A DNA stretch of 64,000 bases from Lithospermum erythrorhizon (Eukaryota; Streptophyta; Magnoliopsida; Boraginales; Boraginaceae): assembly GCA_019722365.1 (NCBI GenBank), contig JADFUC010001145.1:744001-808000 (forward strand), given 5' to 3'. Shown here one piece after another: positions 12,024-25,489 of this stretch. Below the pieces are notes generated by a model. That model did no database searches and had not been told where the DNA came from. It saw only the letters and a program-made list of their open reading frames with translations. The first letter of the stretch is position 1, and the number at the start of each line of letters is the position of its first letter. Both the position numbers and the translations under genes were made by a program.

Positions 12024-13561
12024 TGAGATTGGTTTTCTTTTTTGATTTTTTTTTTTAATTGGGTTTCTTTTTCTTTTTTGATTTTCTGATTGTTGCCATG
12101 ATTTTGTTTTATGATTATTTTTTGTTTGTTTATACTTTATGTGTGTCCGATGAAGGGTTAAGATTGGCTGATGAATTTATCTCCTTCTTGACTTACTCTT
12201 ATAATCTTATCTATGATTAGGTTAATAATATTTACTAATGTATGTTATTTTTTATTTGTATCCGGTCCATTCAAATAATCATCCGATAAAAAATTTATAA
12301 ATATATATTAAGAAAAATAAAATAAAGACAACATCCTTACTTTTAAGGTCTAATAGATTTTTATTTGAGGTTCAATTAGATTGAGACTCACATTATCACT
12401 ATTATTGTGAACGGATCGAGAATCATAAAACTCGTTCAGCCGTGAACTTGAAAAACCATTTGGATGTGAACCGTGTCGGACTCAATTACGATGTCTTGGT
12501 TGATATCTGAAACAATGATAATCTGAAGGTTTAAGGATTGATGTTTGATTCGAACGGTTCGAACTTAAAAAAAAATGATTTTTTCTTGATAAATTAAAAA
12601 CAATTGAAAAAAATAATAAATTTATAAACTTCATACATAATAAATTTTTCGTTTCGAACTTCATCGAATAAAAAACATAGAGTATTTTTCTTGTTAAATA
12701 ATAGAAATATTATCATTTTTTTTTAATAAAAGTTGAGGCAATCTTGTACCGATACTGACTAGATAACTATTAATTATCATAACAACTCCAAATTAGGCAA
12801 GTAGATCATTGATTATGGAGACATTAAGTTATCTTTTGGTATTGTACCAAGAAGATAATAAAAATATTGACAAAGGAGAAAACCTAGACAGTTTTACTTA
12901 CTAATTATTAGAAATTCCAGAGTAATTCTAACCAAGTACAATGGGTTTAATTATTTCAACCAAAGGGGCTGCTCTTTTCAAATGAGCTTTCTGGTTGAGT
13001 AATGACTTGAGCAACTCATAGGAAGTTTCTATAGTTTGGTAATATGATGAAGCAGCAGCCATTTGGAAAGCGAGTTGTATTTGTATTATTCCGACTTCAA
13101 TCAACGCAATTATCACCATGTCTAATTTTGAATAAAACTTATGTTTTTTTTTTATAAATCGAACTCTTACCTTACATCAATTGCAATCGATCAAGAAACT
13201 TAACCATGATCAAAATATAAGGGACTACAATTTAATCTTTACGAAAATACTTTACTTAAATTTAAATTTTAAGGATTATGATATTATTGGATTGAGAATG
13301 CTTTTAATTCGACATATAATAATAATTTGATATCTTACGGACGAAACAATATGAACCAATATTTTAAGTCCTTTTCAATAACACGAGGATCAAATTTTTG
13401 CAACATTTGCTTTCCTCCTTTATCTATTTAACTGATTTCTTGGAAACTTCTTAGGGGGAATCTAGAAAAAGACGTTACTTATAAAAGTTGTATAAATTTG
13501 TAGGAAAATGTCAGTAGTGAATACTAGAATACTAAGTTGATCATCAATTGTCTGCCACAGA
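12024..13561. other. Intergenic region, no gene seen
   Basis: AT-rich sequence between two divergently oriented loci, so it contains the 5' flanks of both the AHL-like locus and the VQ gene. Short open frames at 12482-12664 and 12928-13119 (minus) show no recognisable domains. A region around 12400-12560 with TTCGAACGGTTCGAAC-type palindromic bits may be a transposon scrap. Confidence 0.4.
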
Positions 13562-13942
13562 ATGGAACAAAACTCTCTTAATCCTCAATATCATGATGAT
13601 GATGATGAGCCCAAGAATCCAACAAACACTAATACTAGAAATGAACAACCTTTCAAAGTGAAGTACATTTCCAGCCCTGTAATAGTCAATGCCAAAACTC
13701 CTACTGAATTTAGAGCTATTGTTCAACAACTTACTGGCAAAGATCAGGTTCATGACAACATCATTGTAGATGCTAGCGGTGGATCACCCACGACGCAGAG
13801 AAGTGACCTGTCGCCACACCATGGTAATGGTAGTTCCATGCATCCAAATCCGAGCCATGAAGTAGAGAGGAGAGGGAAAACTTACTCCAACGTCTTGCCT
13901 CCTATCCAAGAATTCTCCTGGGAAGAACTTTTGAAAGATTAG
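13562..13942 (+). CDS. VQ motif-containing protein
   Basis: A single-exon gene of 126 aa, the usual intronless form of this plant family. The defining VQ core is FRAIVQQLTG at residues 50-59, preceded by FKVKYISSPVIVNAKTPTE, which resembles the region before the motif in the SIB1/SIB2 (sigma-factor-binding) branch. A Ser/His/Pro-rich linker follows, and the protein ends with FSWEELL, a short acidic-hydrophobic C-terminal motif. Known for the family: VQ proteins bind WRKY transcription factors through the VQ core and tune defence and stress transcription; SIB-type members can also enter plastids. No clear plastid transit peptide was recognised at the N-terminus. The start is the first ATG of the frame, and the stop is TAG at 13940-13942. 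Confidence 0.9.
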   Translation: MEQNSLNPQYHDDDDEPKNPTNTNTRNEQPFKVKYISSPVIVNAKTPTEFRAIVQQLTGKDQVHDNIIVDASGGSPTTQRSDLSPHHGNGSSMHPNPSHEVERRGKTYSNVLPPIQEFSWEELLKD

Positions 13943-15265
13943 CCTGAATTTCGAAATGGCCTTTTAACTTTTGTATAATATTCTAGCAGAGGCTTTGTAG
14001 TTTCTCCTTCTAGTTTATCCAGGAGTTGATGTTGTAATTTGTACATGTAATATAATACTAATATAGTGTTTGGCAAGTCAGAATGAAATCTAAACTTGCA
14101 GTTGGTTTCTGTCATCCATGCTATGTTGAGTTGAAGACCTTTTTCTTGATACAGACCAAACGTACTCCGTAACGGCTATAAATGAGGCTGTTTCCGGGGC
14201 CGTTTGAGGTGTTCTAAAACGTGAAATTTCTCTGGAATGTAAAGCACTTATAACAGTTGCAAAAATGGGTTGTTTATGGGCATTATCACAAGCATTGAAG
14301 TAATTATTTGAGGCGGTTTTTTAAGCCAGCATCCTAATATTCTAAATGAAAGTATGCTACTATAACAGAGCAGATTTAAGTACAAATATCATCGCCAAAC
14401 AATAACGTAATAATAATCATCATAAAAAATATTAGGCCATTATCTCTTCTAAGAATTTAGAAAATTTATCTTTGTTTTTTGTAGCTTTTATCACAGATTT
14501 TCTGCACAAGAAAAAATATTCAACTGATAAACTAACTGAATATGAGGACTCAGAATAATCTTTTGGTCATAAGAAAATCTACAAAGACCAATGTGACGCA
14601 CTCCTTGCAGTAACCCGTATAAAATATATGTGTGTATCTCTGCTTAATTTCGCGACTTTTAAATTTCTGCCGCTCTTATTGGCTGAATTCGAAAAGTATT
14701 TAACATGCTATGCATTGTGCACAACAGGCCCCTTGCAATGGCGTAAACCGGTAAAAGTATAGAAAGGTGGTGGTGATGTTTTGTCTCAGATCAGCAGCGA
14801 GGAGGAGCTATCATTACCACCGAGATAAATATAAACTTTAGGCATAATGGATAATATGGTAGGTTGATCCTCGTCCTATGAAAATAAGAATTGAGCTTAT
14901 ATTCTTCATCGGACGACGAATCTTTCAGGCCATTTCTCCCTTCTGATCAGCATATTTCAGAAAATTGAACTGGTTGAAGACTATAAATTTTTTTTAACAT
15001 GAAGACAAAAAGGGGTAATCTCGACAGGTAGAAATATTATCAATGACTGAATAAAATAAACTCCAGAAGGATCCAAAATGTTTACATACATTCTGCCATA
15101 AGAAAGGTGCCTCGTCATTCAAGACACTACTCCGATGTTGGAAAAAGACACTTTCGTGTTTGCTAGATTTAAAGTTCATACAGTTCTGTCGCAAGTTCTA
15201 CTACTAAGCTAAACAGCCTAAACTCCAGAAGCCAACAGGAAACTCTTCCGAGTCTCAACCTTACC
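13943..15265. other. Intergenic region, no gene seen
   Basis: This lies between the converging VQ and GIF genes and so holds both 3' flanks. The open frame at 14994-15194 (minus) falls in the likely GIF 3'UTR and shows no domain. Sequence is AT-rich without recognisable repeats. Confidence 0.4.
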
Positions 15266-17900
15266 TTAGTTTCCATCAGAAGCAGTTTTCGAGTAATGAG
15301 TCTGGCCATCGTAGGCTCCTGAGCTAGAACCCTCAGTTTCTTGTTTATTTCCACTTGAATGTAAGCCTTCTCCAGATGTGCCAAGACCCCAAAAGCCAGG
15401 AGAGCTTGTGTTCCGAAGGGCTGCACTGCCACCAGCATGACCCTCACTTTGCAGGATGTTCAGACCGCTTCCTCCCGAGCTCATCCCAAGTTGGCTGTGC
15501 AATGCTTGCTGTTGCTGAAGAGAGGAGTAGGCCTGCTGGCTGTATAGCATGGAGGATCGTGCCGCCATAAGAGTTTGTTGTGACAGTTGCTGAGCTTGCT
15601 CTGGCTGCATATAGTGAGCACTGGTCATCCCAACAGTAGCAAACTGCAAAACATGATAACATGAATGAGAAAAGATCAACGCTGTGTACTTACATTATGA
15701 GAACCCTTAATCATAACCAATGTCATTTTGTTTATTTGGAGTATATAAGCAGAATCATTTTTGGAAACAACCTTCTTGTTATCACATGGGTAAGAGTAAG
15801 ACTAACTGATCCCCCTCCCCCCACCCTGCTTAGACGGGAGACACTTTAAAGTCATTGAGACATGTTAATGTTAATGTGGAGTATATAAGCCGAAGATCCT
15901 TAAAGAAAACTAATAACAACTTGACCAATGTAAGATTCGTCTCTTCTTCGGTAAACTTTTTTGTTAAAATTTATAGAAACTACTTAGAGTACCGGAGAAT
16001 GCATGGTTGGTGGCTGAGGTTGAGAATCAGCAATAGCAGCAAGGTACATGAGGTTTTGCTGAAGCCTTCCTCGGTATCTACAATGTACGAAATAAGAAGT
16101 TAAACTTTAGTCTATTTCTTTCATATTGTTGTCATGATATTTACTATGAACTTCAGTTGAAACATTTAAAATTCTCAATAATTTATTATATTCAACTTCT
16201 TATATCTTCTCTGGACGCTTGGAATGCCACCAACAATAGGAATCCAAATTGTTGATCAATATATCTGTGCAACAAGTTAGAGAAAACATAGCTTAATCGG
16301 CACTATGAAAGAAGGTGTCTCACTCTGCACATTCATTTACTCTTCCAGAGTTCTGGCTCTCAACAATCTTCAGAATAAGAGATTTGTTCTCATCCAAAAA
16401 CTGCAGGAGGATTAAATGTAAATAGCAATAAAGGAATTAACTCTGCAGCATAGTTATTTAAATAAAGTTCATATGAATAAGGCATACTAAGCAGAAGGAA
16501 ATTCGAGTCCTTTGTGGAAAAATAGACTCTTACGTTGTACATTGTTCCAATGAAACTGGCAAAATGTGCAGGCGTTACTTAGATTTGACCAATTGACCTC
16601 ACAAAGACCACGACTCATGCTAGTATGTTTTACCCTCGCTTATACGTTACCCGGCAACGTGGGGCTCGGGTATTTTGTTTCTTATTGAATTCAAGATTTC
16701 ACTGAACCACAAAAATGTTCAGCACAAGAAACTTGGACGACTATGGGTTTAATAACAAATGGATTGAGCATCATTATTTTAGACGATTGGAGTGTTAAAG
16801 TATCAAGAGGTGAAGTCTTAAACCAATTATTATAATCTTTTTGGCTCATCAGATCAATGTGTATATTAGCACAAAAGTATAAAGAACTCCTTTTCCAGAT
16901 TATTATGATAAAAATATAGTCTTTATTCTTTACTTTCAATGCCTGCAGCTACTGCATGTTACCAGAAGGCAAATAAATATAGTATTTTTGTGATTTTATT
17001 GACTTCCTCACATCCCTTTGCCCATCAACTACTCCTAAAACTTAAATATGGTAATTATTCACAACTTTTTTCATTTCCATAAAGCTTTCTTTATGTAAAA
17101 CCAAACAAAAAAATTGGGGGACATAAATATTGAATACTAGTAATAAAATATTTTGCACCAGCACATACCATAACATAATTAAGGTACAGTAAAGTTTGCA
17201 GTACAGATTAAACAATAATTAAATGAAAGTTGCCAAAAAGCACACAAGATACTAAAACAGTGTAAATAACAATAATAAAGAACTTCTGAGCAGTGGACTC
17301 AGCAATTTAGCATTTCAAGAAGATACAAACATGTCCCCTCGTGGTAATTAATAAATAAACAAACCACAAAAGAGTTGGTCTCATGGAATGAGAATTAATC
17401 TTTCAAAATCACACTTAGGTGTAAGCCTCAAGCTCATCAATAATAGCATGTTTCAAGACTTAAACAACACCCAAATGGTCAAATACCAAAGATCACATAA
17501 AGATGAAATACAAATAACATGCCAAGAAATAATTATTTTAAGTTGACAGACTATTTCAAGTTGGGGCCGAGGTTTGGTGTAGACAGTTACTTGTAAGTAT
17601 AGATGTCGAAGGTTTAAACCTTGTTGGCTAGGTTAAAACAAACAATAACAAAAAACAACATATATCAAGTTAGGTTAAAACAAACAATGACAAAAAACAA
17701 CATATATCAAGTTATATGGTCAATGGGAGTGTTTGGACACAAATATTCAGACTTATATTAGTAGCATGTAACATAAAAGATATCACGAGTATATATATCT
17801 AGTATGCAGGAATGGAATGAAATAAAATATAATGTTGAAGAAGAAGACCTACTTGTTGAATGTGATCAGAGGTGATGTTGGAGGGATAGTAAGATGCCAT
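15266..17900 (-). CDS. GRF-interacting factor (SSXT/AN3 family), GIF2/3-like
   Basis: Four coding exons, 17900-17853, 16400-16324, 16077-15993 and 15643-15266, give 195 aa with all phases closing. Residues about 7-65 form the SSXT/SNH domain: NITSDHIQQFLDENKSLIL, then NLMYLAAIADSQPQPP. Residues about 78-115 are Gln-rich (MQPEQAQQLSQQTL). The C-terminal part is Gly/Ser-rich. Known for the family: a transcriptional co-activator that binds GRF transcription factors through the SNH domain and recruits SWI/SNF chromatin remodellers to promote cell proliferation in leaves and meristems. Length and C-terminal composition fit the GIF2/GIF3 branch better than GIF1/AN3. Intron 1 (17852-16401) carries a 42-bp tandem duplication, and intron 3 has a SINE-like scrap around 15790-15850. 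Confidence 0.93.
17629..17712. repeat. 42-bp tandem duplication in GIF intron 1
   Basis: Copies at 17629-17670 and 17671-17712 are identical except for one A/G difference (AATAAC versus AATGAC). Just upstream, 17565-17620 has TGGTGTAGACAG and GGTTTAAACCTT, loosely like Pol III A and B boxes, so the block may be a SINE with a duplicated tail. Confidence 0.9.
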
Positions 17901-17941
17901 AATCTGTATCAGGTGCTGTTGTAGGTGCTGCAATGCATTTG

Positions 17942-17949
17942 CTTATATA
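17942..17949 (-). promoter_or_regulatory. Possible TATA box of the GIF gene
   Basis: The minus strand reads TATATAAG about 42 nt upstream of the GIF start codon. A start site 30 nt downstream would leave a very short leader, so a TATA element further upstream is equally possible. Position and match are the only evidence. Confidence 0.25.
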
Positions 17950-17956
17950 TACATAT

Positions 17957-20348
17957 ATACAGTACTTCTTCAGTTGGTTTCACCAATTCACCCTCACCTC
18001 ACAAAAATAAGACCACAAATCTATTATTTCTACTTCTTACGTACCTATCGATGTATCGATATATGTGTCTTGATGGATCATGGTCGCAAGTGGCAGTACT
18101 CTCCTCAGTCAAATTTGATTCTCAACTAGATTTTTAACTGTGAGTAAAAATTTGAATGGTATGTTATATTTTATATATTAATAATATTTAGTTATATATA
18201 TGTTTTTATACTAAAAATTATTCTATTTGTTGTTTATAAATTAATTTAAAGATTAGACATATGATACTAGCTTAGTTACAATTTTAGTCAAGTATAATAG
18301 AGAATAACATATGAAATGTAATATAAAATTATAAAAATATGAAATCTTAGGGATAGCATCAGCATGAGATAATTTGGAAGTATTCTGAATATAAGTGAGC
18401 AGAGAGAAAAGGCTTGACCGTCTGTTCAACGTAAAATTGCAAATGAAAGGGACCATTTAGTTGGGCCAACTCGTTGTCAAGTCACCTTCACAAATTTGTG
18501 TTGCATAGTCACACAATTTCGCATACATAGGGATAATCCCTAATGTTTCTAGGAGAATAATATTGTCACATATTCCCTAAGTTTTTGGCTTTAGCCATAT
18601 AGATAATACAATTTTTAGAGTGTAAACTTTGAACATTGTATATATAAACATCAACTTTGAAAGTTCTAAAATGTACATAAAAGTGTACATACGTTTTGTG
18701 TGTTAAAAAACGATTTTATGTGACTAAGTAGCATATATCACGCATCGCCCATACGATAATCATTTAAATCCAAAAAAATGTAATATTTTTTTTTAATAAT
18801 AATTTATTTTTCATCAATACTTCAAAGATTAAAAAAGATTAACTCAATGTAGACGACATCCATTAAATATAAAATAATGAATTTCAAATAATATAAATTT
18901 AGGTTTTCATATTATCTTGAATTTATTTCCCAAAATTTTAACACTATCATATTTTTCATTATTTAATTACTCTTTATTATTTTTAGTCTAACTTTTTTAT
19001 TATTTGCAATATCTAAGTACTTTACCTTATATATCATTTTTAAATGCTTCTGCACCGTATATATCGATTTATTATTATTCCAAATATTATTACACTACTA
19101 CAACAACAACCAATCAACTTTGTTTCTAATGATGAAAAGTTTAATGTTTAAATAATCTTGACCATAATTAGTCGATATTTCATTGTTAAAGAGTAAATAT
19201 GATTTAATGTAAAAGGAATCATTGTTTAGAAAATATGATATTATCATAATACATATATATATATTGGAAGATACGCAAAATCATATAAATTTATAACTAT
19301 TGCTAAAGTCGAATATAGTCTAAACTTTCACTTCATACATGCATACCATTTAGAATTTTGCAACTTCTCTATTTGTATAATGTAACTATGCAATAAGATA
19401 ATTTTATTAGATTTAATTATGGCAACAATAATAATAATAGTGTACCATTTATCAATAAGTGCCAGATGACATTGCAAAAAAATGAGAATAGTTGACAATT
19501 ATTATACATTTTATAGACAATTTTTTCATTCAATATTTATTAATAAATACCTATAAACGCCGATACATTTCATTAATATTAATATGTTTATGAAGAAGAT
19601 AATGTCAAGAATAGCCAAGTAAAATATTTTTCATATTCTATCTATATTTACTTAATACGTTATATATAATAAAGACATAAATATATTAACAAATAAATAG
19701 AAAAATTCTCATAATAATTTTATCATCCATTTATATCAGGTAAAGAATATTGTTTAACTTGATCACTGCAAGTACATAAAGCTAAGTTATATATAATATT
19801 ATTTTAATTAATTTGAAAAGATGTATTATTTATATTTGTATTCAACTTGTTGGTATTAATCATAATACAACAAATAATCGTTAAATCTAAGATAACAATC
19901 AATCAAATGTAAAATACATCATACTATGTTCAATATTTTGGATTCTAAAAATTTCTAATTTGAAATTAATAATAACTAATTGACAATATAATTTGATCAA
20001 GAAATAATAAAAAAACTAATCCAAAGAATAAAAAAATTTATATTTGAGAAATTACAAAAAAAAAATATTAGTGGTTGAAAATATATAGCAAAAAAGTTAG
20101 ATTAAAAAAATACTACTGCTTTCTTTTGGTGCTTCTAATTAAGAGAACAATATTTTGACATTTGAGGAGCCAAATTTATATAAATTTCATAAATATCTAA
20201 CATGTAACTCCTAAATGAACAAAGTTGATTATATTATCTCAGGTCAGGGATATAGTTGAAATTATGTAATACCTACTATAAAAATAATTGTTATTCATGG
20301 GGATAAACGATATGTAACTCACAAATGGTGAAATAATGAGAGACTAAT
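17957..20348. other. Gene-free AT-rich region
   Basis: Very AT-rich sequence with no open frame that looks coding. It begins the gene-free block that extends to 26.7 kb. The first few hundred bases are presumably the GIF promoter. No clear transposon end was recognised. Confidence 0.45.
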
Positions 20349-20540
20349 GTAACTTTCAAGAATTTTAATGAGTTATAATTATAATGACGTAAATACATAA
20401 ATATAGCTATTAATTTTAAATTTATTTAATTATCATTAGTTTTTTCGTAACTTTCAAGCATTTTAATGAGTCATTGTAATACAATGAAGTAAATACACAA
20501 TAATACATAAATACATTATTATATATTTCACCGCACATTC
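20349..20540. repeat. Diverged tandem repeat, 98-bp period
   Basis: GTAACTTTCAAG begins at 20349 and again at 20447. Each is followed by ATTTTAATGAGT and later by GAAGTAAATACA-like text. It belongs to a wider family of TGTAACT-containing segments in 20.2-24.2 kb. Confidence 0.65.
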
Positions 20541-20799
20541 ATTCAAATCGAATTGTATGGATGTATTATATTATAAAAATATATTTTGTCATATATTTTG
20601 TTTTAATGTATATAATCAAACATATTGTTCGGCTTGAAGTTACAACATGATTTTTTGTACTTTATCGAATGTTTTATATTCATATGCTTCAAATATTAGT
20701 TTGGGATAAAATTTTTAGAGAAATTATGTCAGCGTGACTTCGATGATAGCTTTGTTATATACTTCATTAAATTTTTTATGCTTATTTTTTATCGTAGTA

Positions 20800-20964
20800 A
20801 AAACATAATATTTTTATATTCTTTAATTATTTTATATTAAAATGTTGAATTATCTTTTTTCTAAAGCAAAATATTTTCATATATTCATATGTGCTTCCAA
20901 TTAAAAAAATTCATGTGTAACTTCGCGGATAATTTTTAATTCTATTTAATTATTTTACAAAAAA
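20800..20964. repeat. TGTAACTCC-type repeat, left part
   Basis: This 165-bp stretch (ATTATTTTATATTAAAATRTT, then TCATATGTGCTTC and TGTAACTTCGCGG) is clearly similar to 23430-23600. The two copies now flank the LTR-like block at 20965-23385. Confidence 0.6.
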
Positions 20965-23385
20965 TGTAACGATCTGCCCCTGCGCCGTCGCTCGAGGTTA
21001 ATCGCCATCAACCCGAACATCGAAACACATATAACCCGACCAAAGAATGTAAGAAAAATACGACATGACTATGCCTGTGTGGTGATCTAAGACACCAACA
21101 CATATTACATTTCCCTCAAAATTCATCAATTATTACAACTATATACAACACACATTTTCTAAATAATACACTTTTGCCACTTGTAACACAAGGTATACCG
21201 AAGATTATTATTCAAGACTCCTCGAGATATCCTAGCCACCCAAATCTCTGGTCCATGATTGGCTGGGTTCATCTCCACAAATTGCTACTTCAATGCCGAC
21301 TTTCTTGAACAACAACAAATTAGGGTCCCCAAACACGCAGAGGTGGATCGAAGCTCACCTAATACTCATATAAACAAATCATATTCAAACTGGCCACACA
21401 TAAATATGTAATATCGCATCTTCGTTATCATTACTTTCATTATACCTTTACTGCCTTTGTTTTCTCCATCTCATTAGTCGCCTCTGTTTATGATCCTCAT
21501 AATTTAACATCTCCAATTTGTTTACTACGATCCACTTAAAATTAATTCATTTATATTAGCTCCCATTATAATATCAATAACGCAGTATAATATACTATCA
21601 TCTACAAAATCAAGAACTCCAAATATATATATCACATAAGCAACAACAACTCTATTCCGGCCCCCTATTAGAGTCTACACCACCATGCTAACAGGAAACT
21701 CCACGGCCACTGCTGCCTCTACACCAAGCGCAGACCAATAAAAATAGCAACTCTCTCGCTACTTTACACCAAGTAGCCGGAGCCCGCACTAACTCGGTGC
21801 CCCTATTGTGAGTCTACACAACCCCTAATGTAGGAACAACAACATCATACAACACCACCAACTCCCCACAAAAAACCACCTCGCAGGCGGAGACCCACCA
21901 AACCGGAATAGAAGTTCACACACACCGCATATATCAAATAATCTCAAAATACCAGTGATTATAGTAATATCATATGACCGTCGATTCCTTTGAATACCGG
22001 TGATTATAGGCCGTTGATTTCGACAACAATTTAACACATAGGGCTTCGCTTTATTTCATAATACATCTCATTAGAATGCTGATTCTCAAGAATAAGATAT
22101 TACCTCCAATCACAACGCAAATCATATCTACTTTCATAATTATTTCTAATCATTTCATAACATATCATAACATCTTTTATCATTATTTCTCAATGCATAT
22201 ATCTCATCATTTCTCATCATAATATCATCATTCTTTTCATATGATTACCAAACATGCCTTCACAGTACAATCGGCCCATTTTAAGATAAGGTTAATATTA
22301 CCTTCTTATTAATTTCTCATATCACCATATCTCATAATCTCACAACATCATATTAACTTTCTCATAATCTAAATCCACCCTTTATCATCATGTCATCTCT
22401 TCATAACATCATAATTCTCAACATCTTTTATGTATTCATATCAATATCACAATAATTTATTATATATTCAATATTTCTCATGTCATCCTTTAATGTTATT
22501 ATCAACCAATTGATTTTATCTTTTAGTCATTATATTCATATAAATACATAGAACTCCTCATTTAATGCTTATCAGATAACATTACCCCTTTACCCATATA
22601 TAGTCATATCGTAATATCTCGCTAAACCTATAACATCCTGGGAATATTTCTCAGATTCTATCTTCATTATAGTTTCTTCTTACCACCAATTAGTTCAATC
22701 AACTCAATACTCCTCATACTTATGTTACGTGTGTACCATTATATCATACTAATATAATCAAAATGATACTTTTACTAATTCTTGTCTTAATAAGTAACTT
22801 TCCATATCTTTACTTCATTAATCACCATATTATTATACTCATAATCTTTTTAATAGTTACAATAACCCAAATATACAATACACATATTCATAATGTATGA
22901 AAAAGATTATGGAATCACATATAAGTACTCACCTCTAATCAAGCCAAATGTCAACAACTTTACTACTTCAATTACCTATTCGATATCATCTTTTTCTTCT
23001 TGAATCTTGTTAGAAATCTTAGGAGTATGATTTGAGAGGATAATTACCCCAAAAGAAAAGAAAAAGAATTGGAGAAGGAGGGAGACATAGGTTCGGCCAT
23101 GATGAGAGAAAGAGAAAAAAATTTTGTGTTGTCTTGCTTGCTTAGGAATATAAATAGGATGAGAATGAGGTTTCTTAACCTTGAAGAAAAAATGAAGCAA
23201 GCACGAGGTGTCGCTCAAGCAAGTAGGACGCGCGACGTGTCGCTTTCGCTTTCTTAGCTCGAGGAAAAGATGAGCCTGTGACTTAATTCTTGTCGGTAGC
23301 TTCAGCGCTTATTTTAAAGAGAAAGAATCTTCTAATTATTACTCAAATCATAAAATTCTGGTTATTTCAAAAGGTCATGTAACTC
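20965..23385 (-). mobile_element. LTR-like Ty3/gypsy fragment
   Basis: This block is more GC-rich than its surroundings. It starts TGTAACGATCTGCCCC, the terminal form (TGTAAC...GTTACA) of a common group of plant Ty3/gypsy LTRs. Read on the minus strand, a TATTTATATTCC TATA-like box (around 23145) is followed by a CT-rich leader containing CATGGCCGAACC (about 23095) and, further on, a GAGGTGAGTACT donor-like site (about 22935). That order recalls the R-U5 region of such LTRs. The outer end near 23385 is uncertain and no protein domain survives. The flanks are copies of one AT-rich repeat, which suggests insertion into an existing repeat array. Confidence 0.4.
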
Positions 23386-23720
23386 CCGTGATGCTTCTTA
23401 ATTTATTTAATTTTTACATAAAAATTAAACAATGATAAAATGTAATGTTTTTATTCTTTTTAATTATTATTTTATATTAAAATATTGGGTATCTTTTGTT
23501 CTAAAGTAAATTTTTGTATATATTCATATGTGCTTCAATGATAAAATTCATATAACTCTCGTACTTAATTCTGACATTTAACTACCATATAAATATCCAT
23601 ATGTAACTCCCATAATTTCTTAATTCTATTTAATCTTTTAAATAAAAATTGAATAAATGATAAAATGCATGTAACGTCCATAATACCTTATTAATTATAT
23701 TTAATTTATCATAATTATAT
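23386..23720. repeat. TGTAACTCC-type repeat, right part
   Basis: Several diverged units containing ATGTAACTCCCRT, TTAATTCTATTTAAT and AAATAAAAATTGAA repeat over about 330 bp. They match 20800-20964 on the other side of the LTR-like block. The family was not recognised; no coding potential was seen. Confidence 0.6.
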
Positions 23721-24596
23721 AAATTATGTAATGAATGAGATAAATCCAATATGGAGTGTACGGCGCACAACTAATTAATAATAAGACGAAGATAATTAAG
23801 TTTGTGGAAGCGATAATACGGTCTTAACAAAAAACGAAAGTGTTAAAACTAAAGACATTCACATCTCTTTATAAAGTAAAAACAAAATCAATTTGCCTTT
23901 TTTAGTATTTTTGCGAGGTTTAATAACATCTATATTAAGCATATTAAGTATAAAAAAAATAAATTATAAATCATAAGAGAGAAAAAATTTAATTGATTGT
24001 TAACTAATACATCATATCCTCTTAATTCAAATATAAAAGTAATACTCATTTGTATATATTCATATAGTTGCAATACTATTTGTATATATTCATAATACAA
24101 GTAAGAAATAATGTTATATTATATTATTAAGAGTTAATGAAATGATAAGAGTTATTTGTAACTCCTAATATTTGAAATAATTAAGTCATAATGCCCAAGA
24201 GACTTTTTAACTTACAATTTAAAAGCATATTAAGAAAAACTGCATCGAGTTATTATTAGTATTAGTACAAGACAAAGAAAGTAAAGCACATAAATTTCAT
24301 TATCTATTTTTAATTATTCAATTTTCATTATTATTTATTTTCTTATAATTAACTTCATCTGAAGTATATCCATTCAACAAATAGTATTTTTCAATTTTGA
24401 ACTCAAAGAACTTTTATGAGTTTTTTATTTGTTAGGAAAAAAAATATATCAATATGTAGTACTTTAAACATATTTTACTATTAATTTGATAATTTTGATT
24501 CAAAACAACATTTTGATGTCAATCAAGATCAGAAAGTTTTGTTAATTTTTACCATGAAAGTATAAACTCAGAATCTTTCGTGGATGAAGCGGAAGC

Positions 24597-25400
24597 ATTA
24601 TTTATGAATAACTATCAATCTTATTTTTTTTTAATAAAAGATTAAATATATTAGAATACACAACTCATATCACTTTTTATAATAATAAAATATAGGATAA
24701 TATACTTCTAAAAAAACTATAGTTCAATATACCTCCAAATGAAAAAAAGAATTATAATTTATTTGTGCTAAAATTGTAAAGAATCCTCATTAAAGTCATG
24801 AGTAATGTCATCTAATTTATCTTAAATACTAATGTAACCTAAACTTTCAATTACACTAAAATTGAATGAATTTAATTTGCATTTTTCTTACTTATGATTT
24901 ACAGGGCTTGCTTACTTCAAACAAGTAAACTTATTTTTACTAAATCTATTAGTTTTCAAAAGTTAATTGAACAAACTTTTATATTTATTTTGAATATTAT
25001 TATTTTATACTTATGGTTATAATTTTTCTTTTGCTAAGACACAGTAAGTCATAACTATTATCATAAAATTATCGAAATTACTTCTAACTACGTAATTTAA
25101 CTTCAAATATTTTGATATAAATATCTAATAATATTTTCATCTTTTAATTTCATAGTACTGTATTACTTATATAGTGTTGAAAATATTATAATAAAAATAT
25201 AATTCTATATGAATAACCATCAATCTTATAATTTTTTATCATAATAGATTAATGATGTTAGCATACACAAAATCATAGCACTTTTTGATAATAATATAAT
25301 TTATTTGTGCCAAAAATTATAAAGACTCCTAATTAAAGTCATACTATCAAATGTTCTCTAATTTATCTAAATACTAATAACCTAAATTTTTATTTACACA
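24597..25400. repeat. Diverged direct duplication, offset about 610 bp
   Basis: 24597-24870 and 25207-25400 share the same run of landmarks in the same order: ATGAATAAC.ATCAATCTTAT, then ACTTTTTRATAATAA, then ATTTATTTGTGC.AAAATT, then ATTAAAGTCAT, then CTAATTTATCT.AAATACTAA. Substitutions and small gaps separate the copies. The rest of 23.7-25.5 kb is AT-rich with no gene seen. Confidence 0.6.
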
Positions 25401-25489
25401 GCCTTAATTTGCATTATTCTTTAATTATGATTTATATAATTGTTAATTCAAAATACTAAATTTATTTTAATACTTATTAAATCAAACAC

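Noticed and set aside
15169..15447. 92-codon frame overlapping the last GIF exon
   Set aside because: Different frame from the clear GIF protein and no domain.
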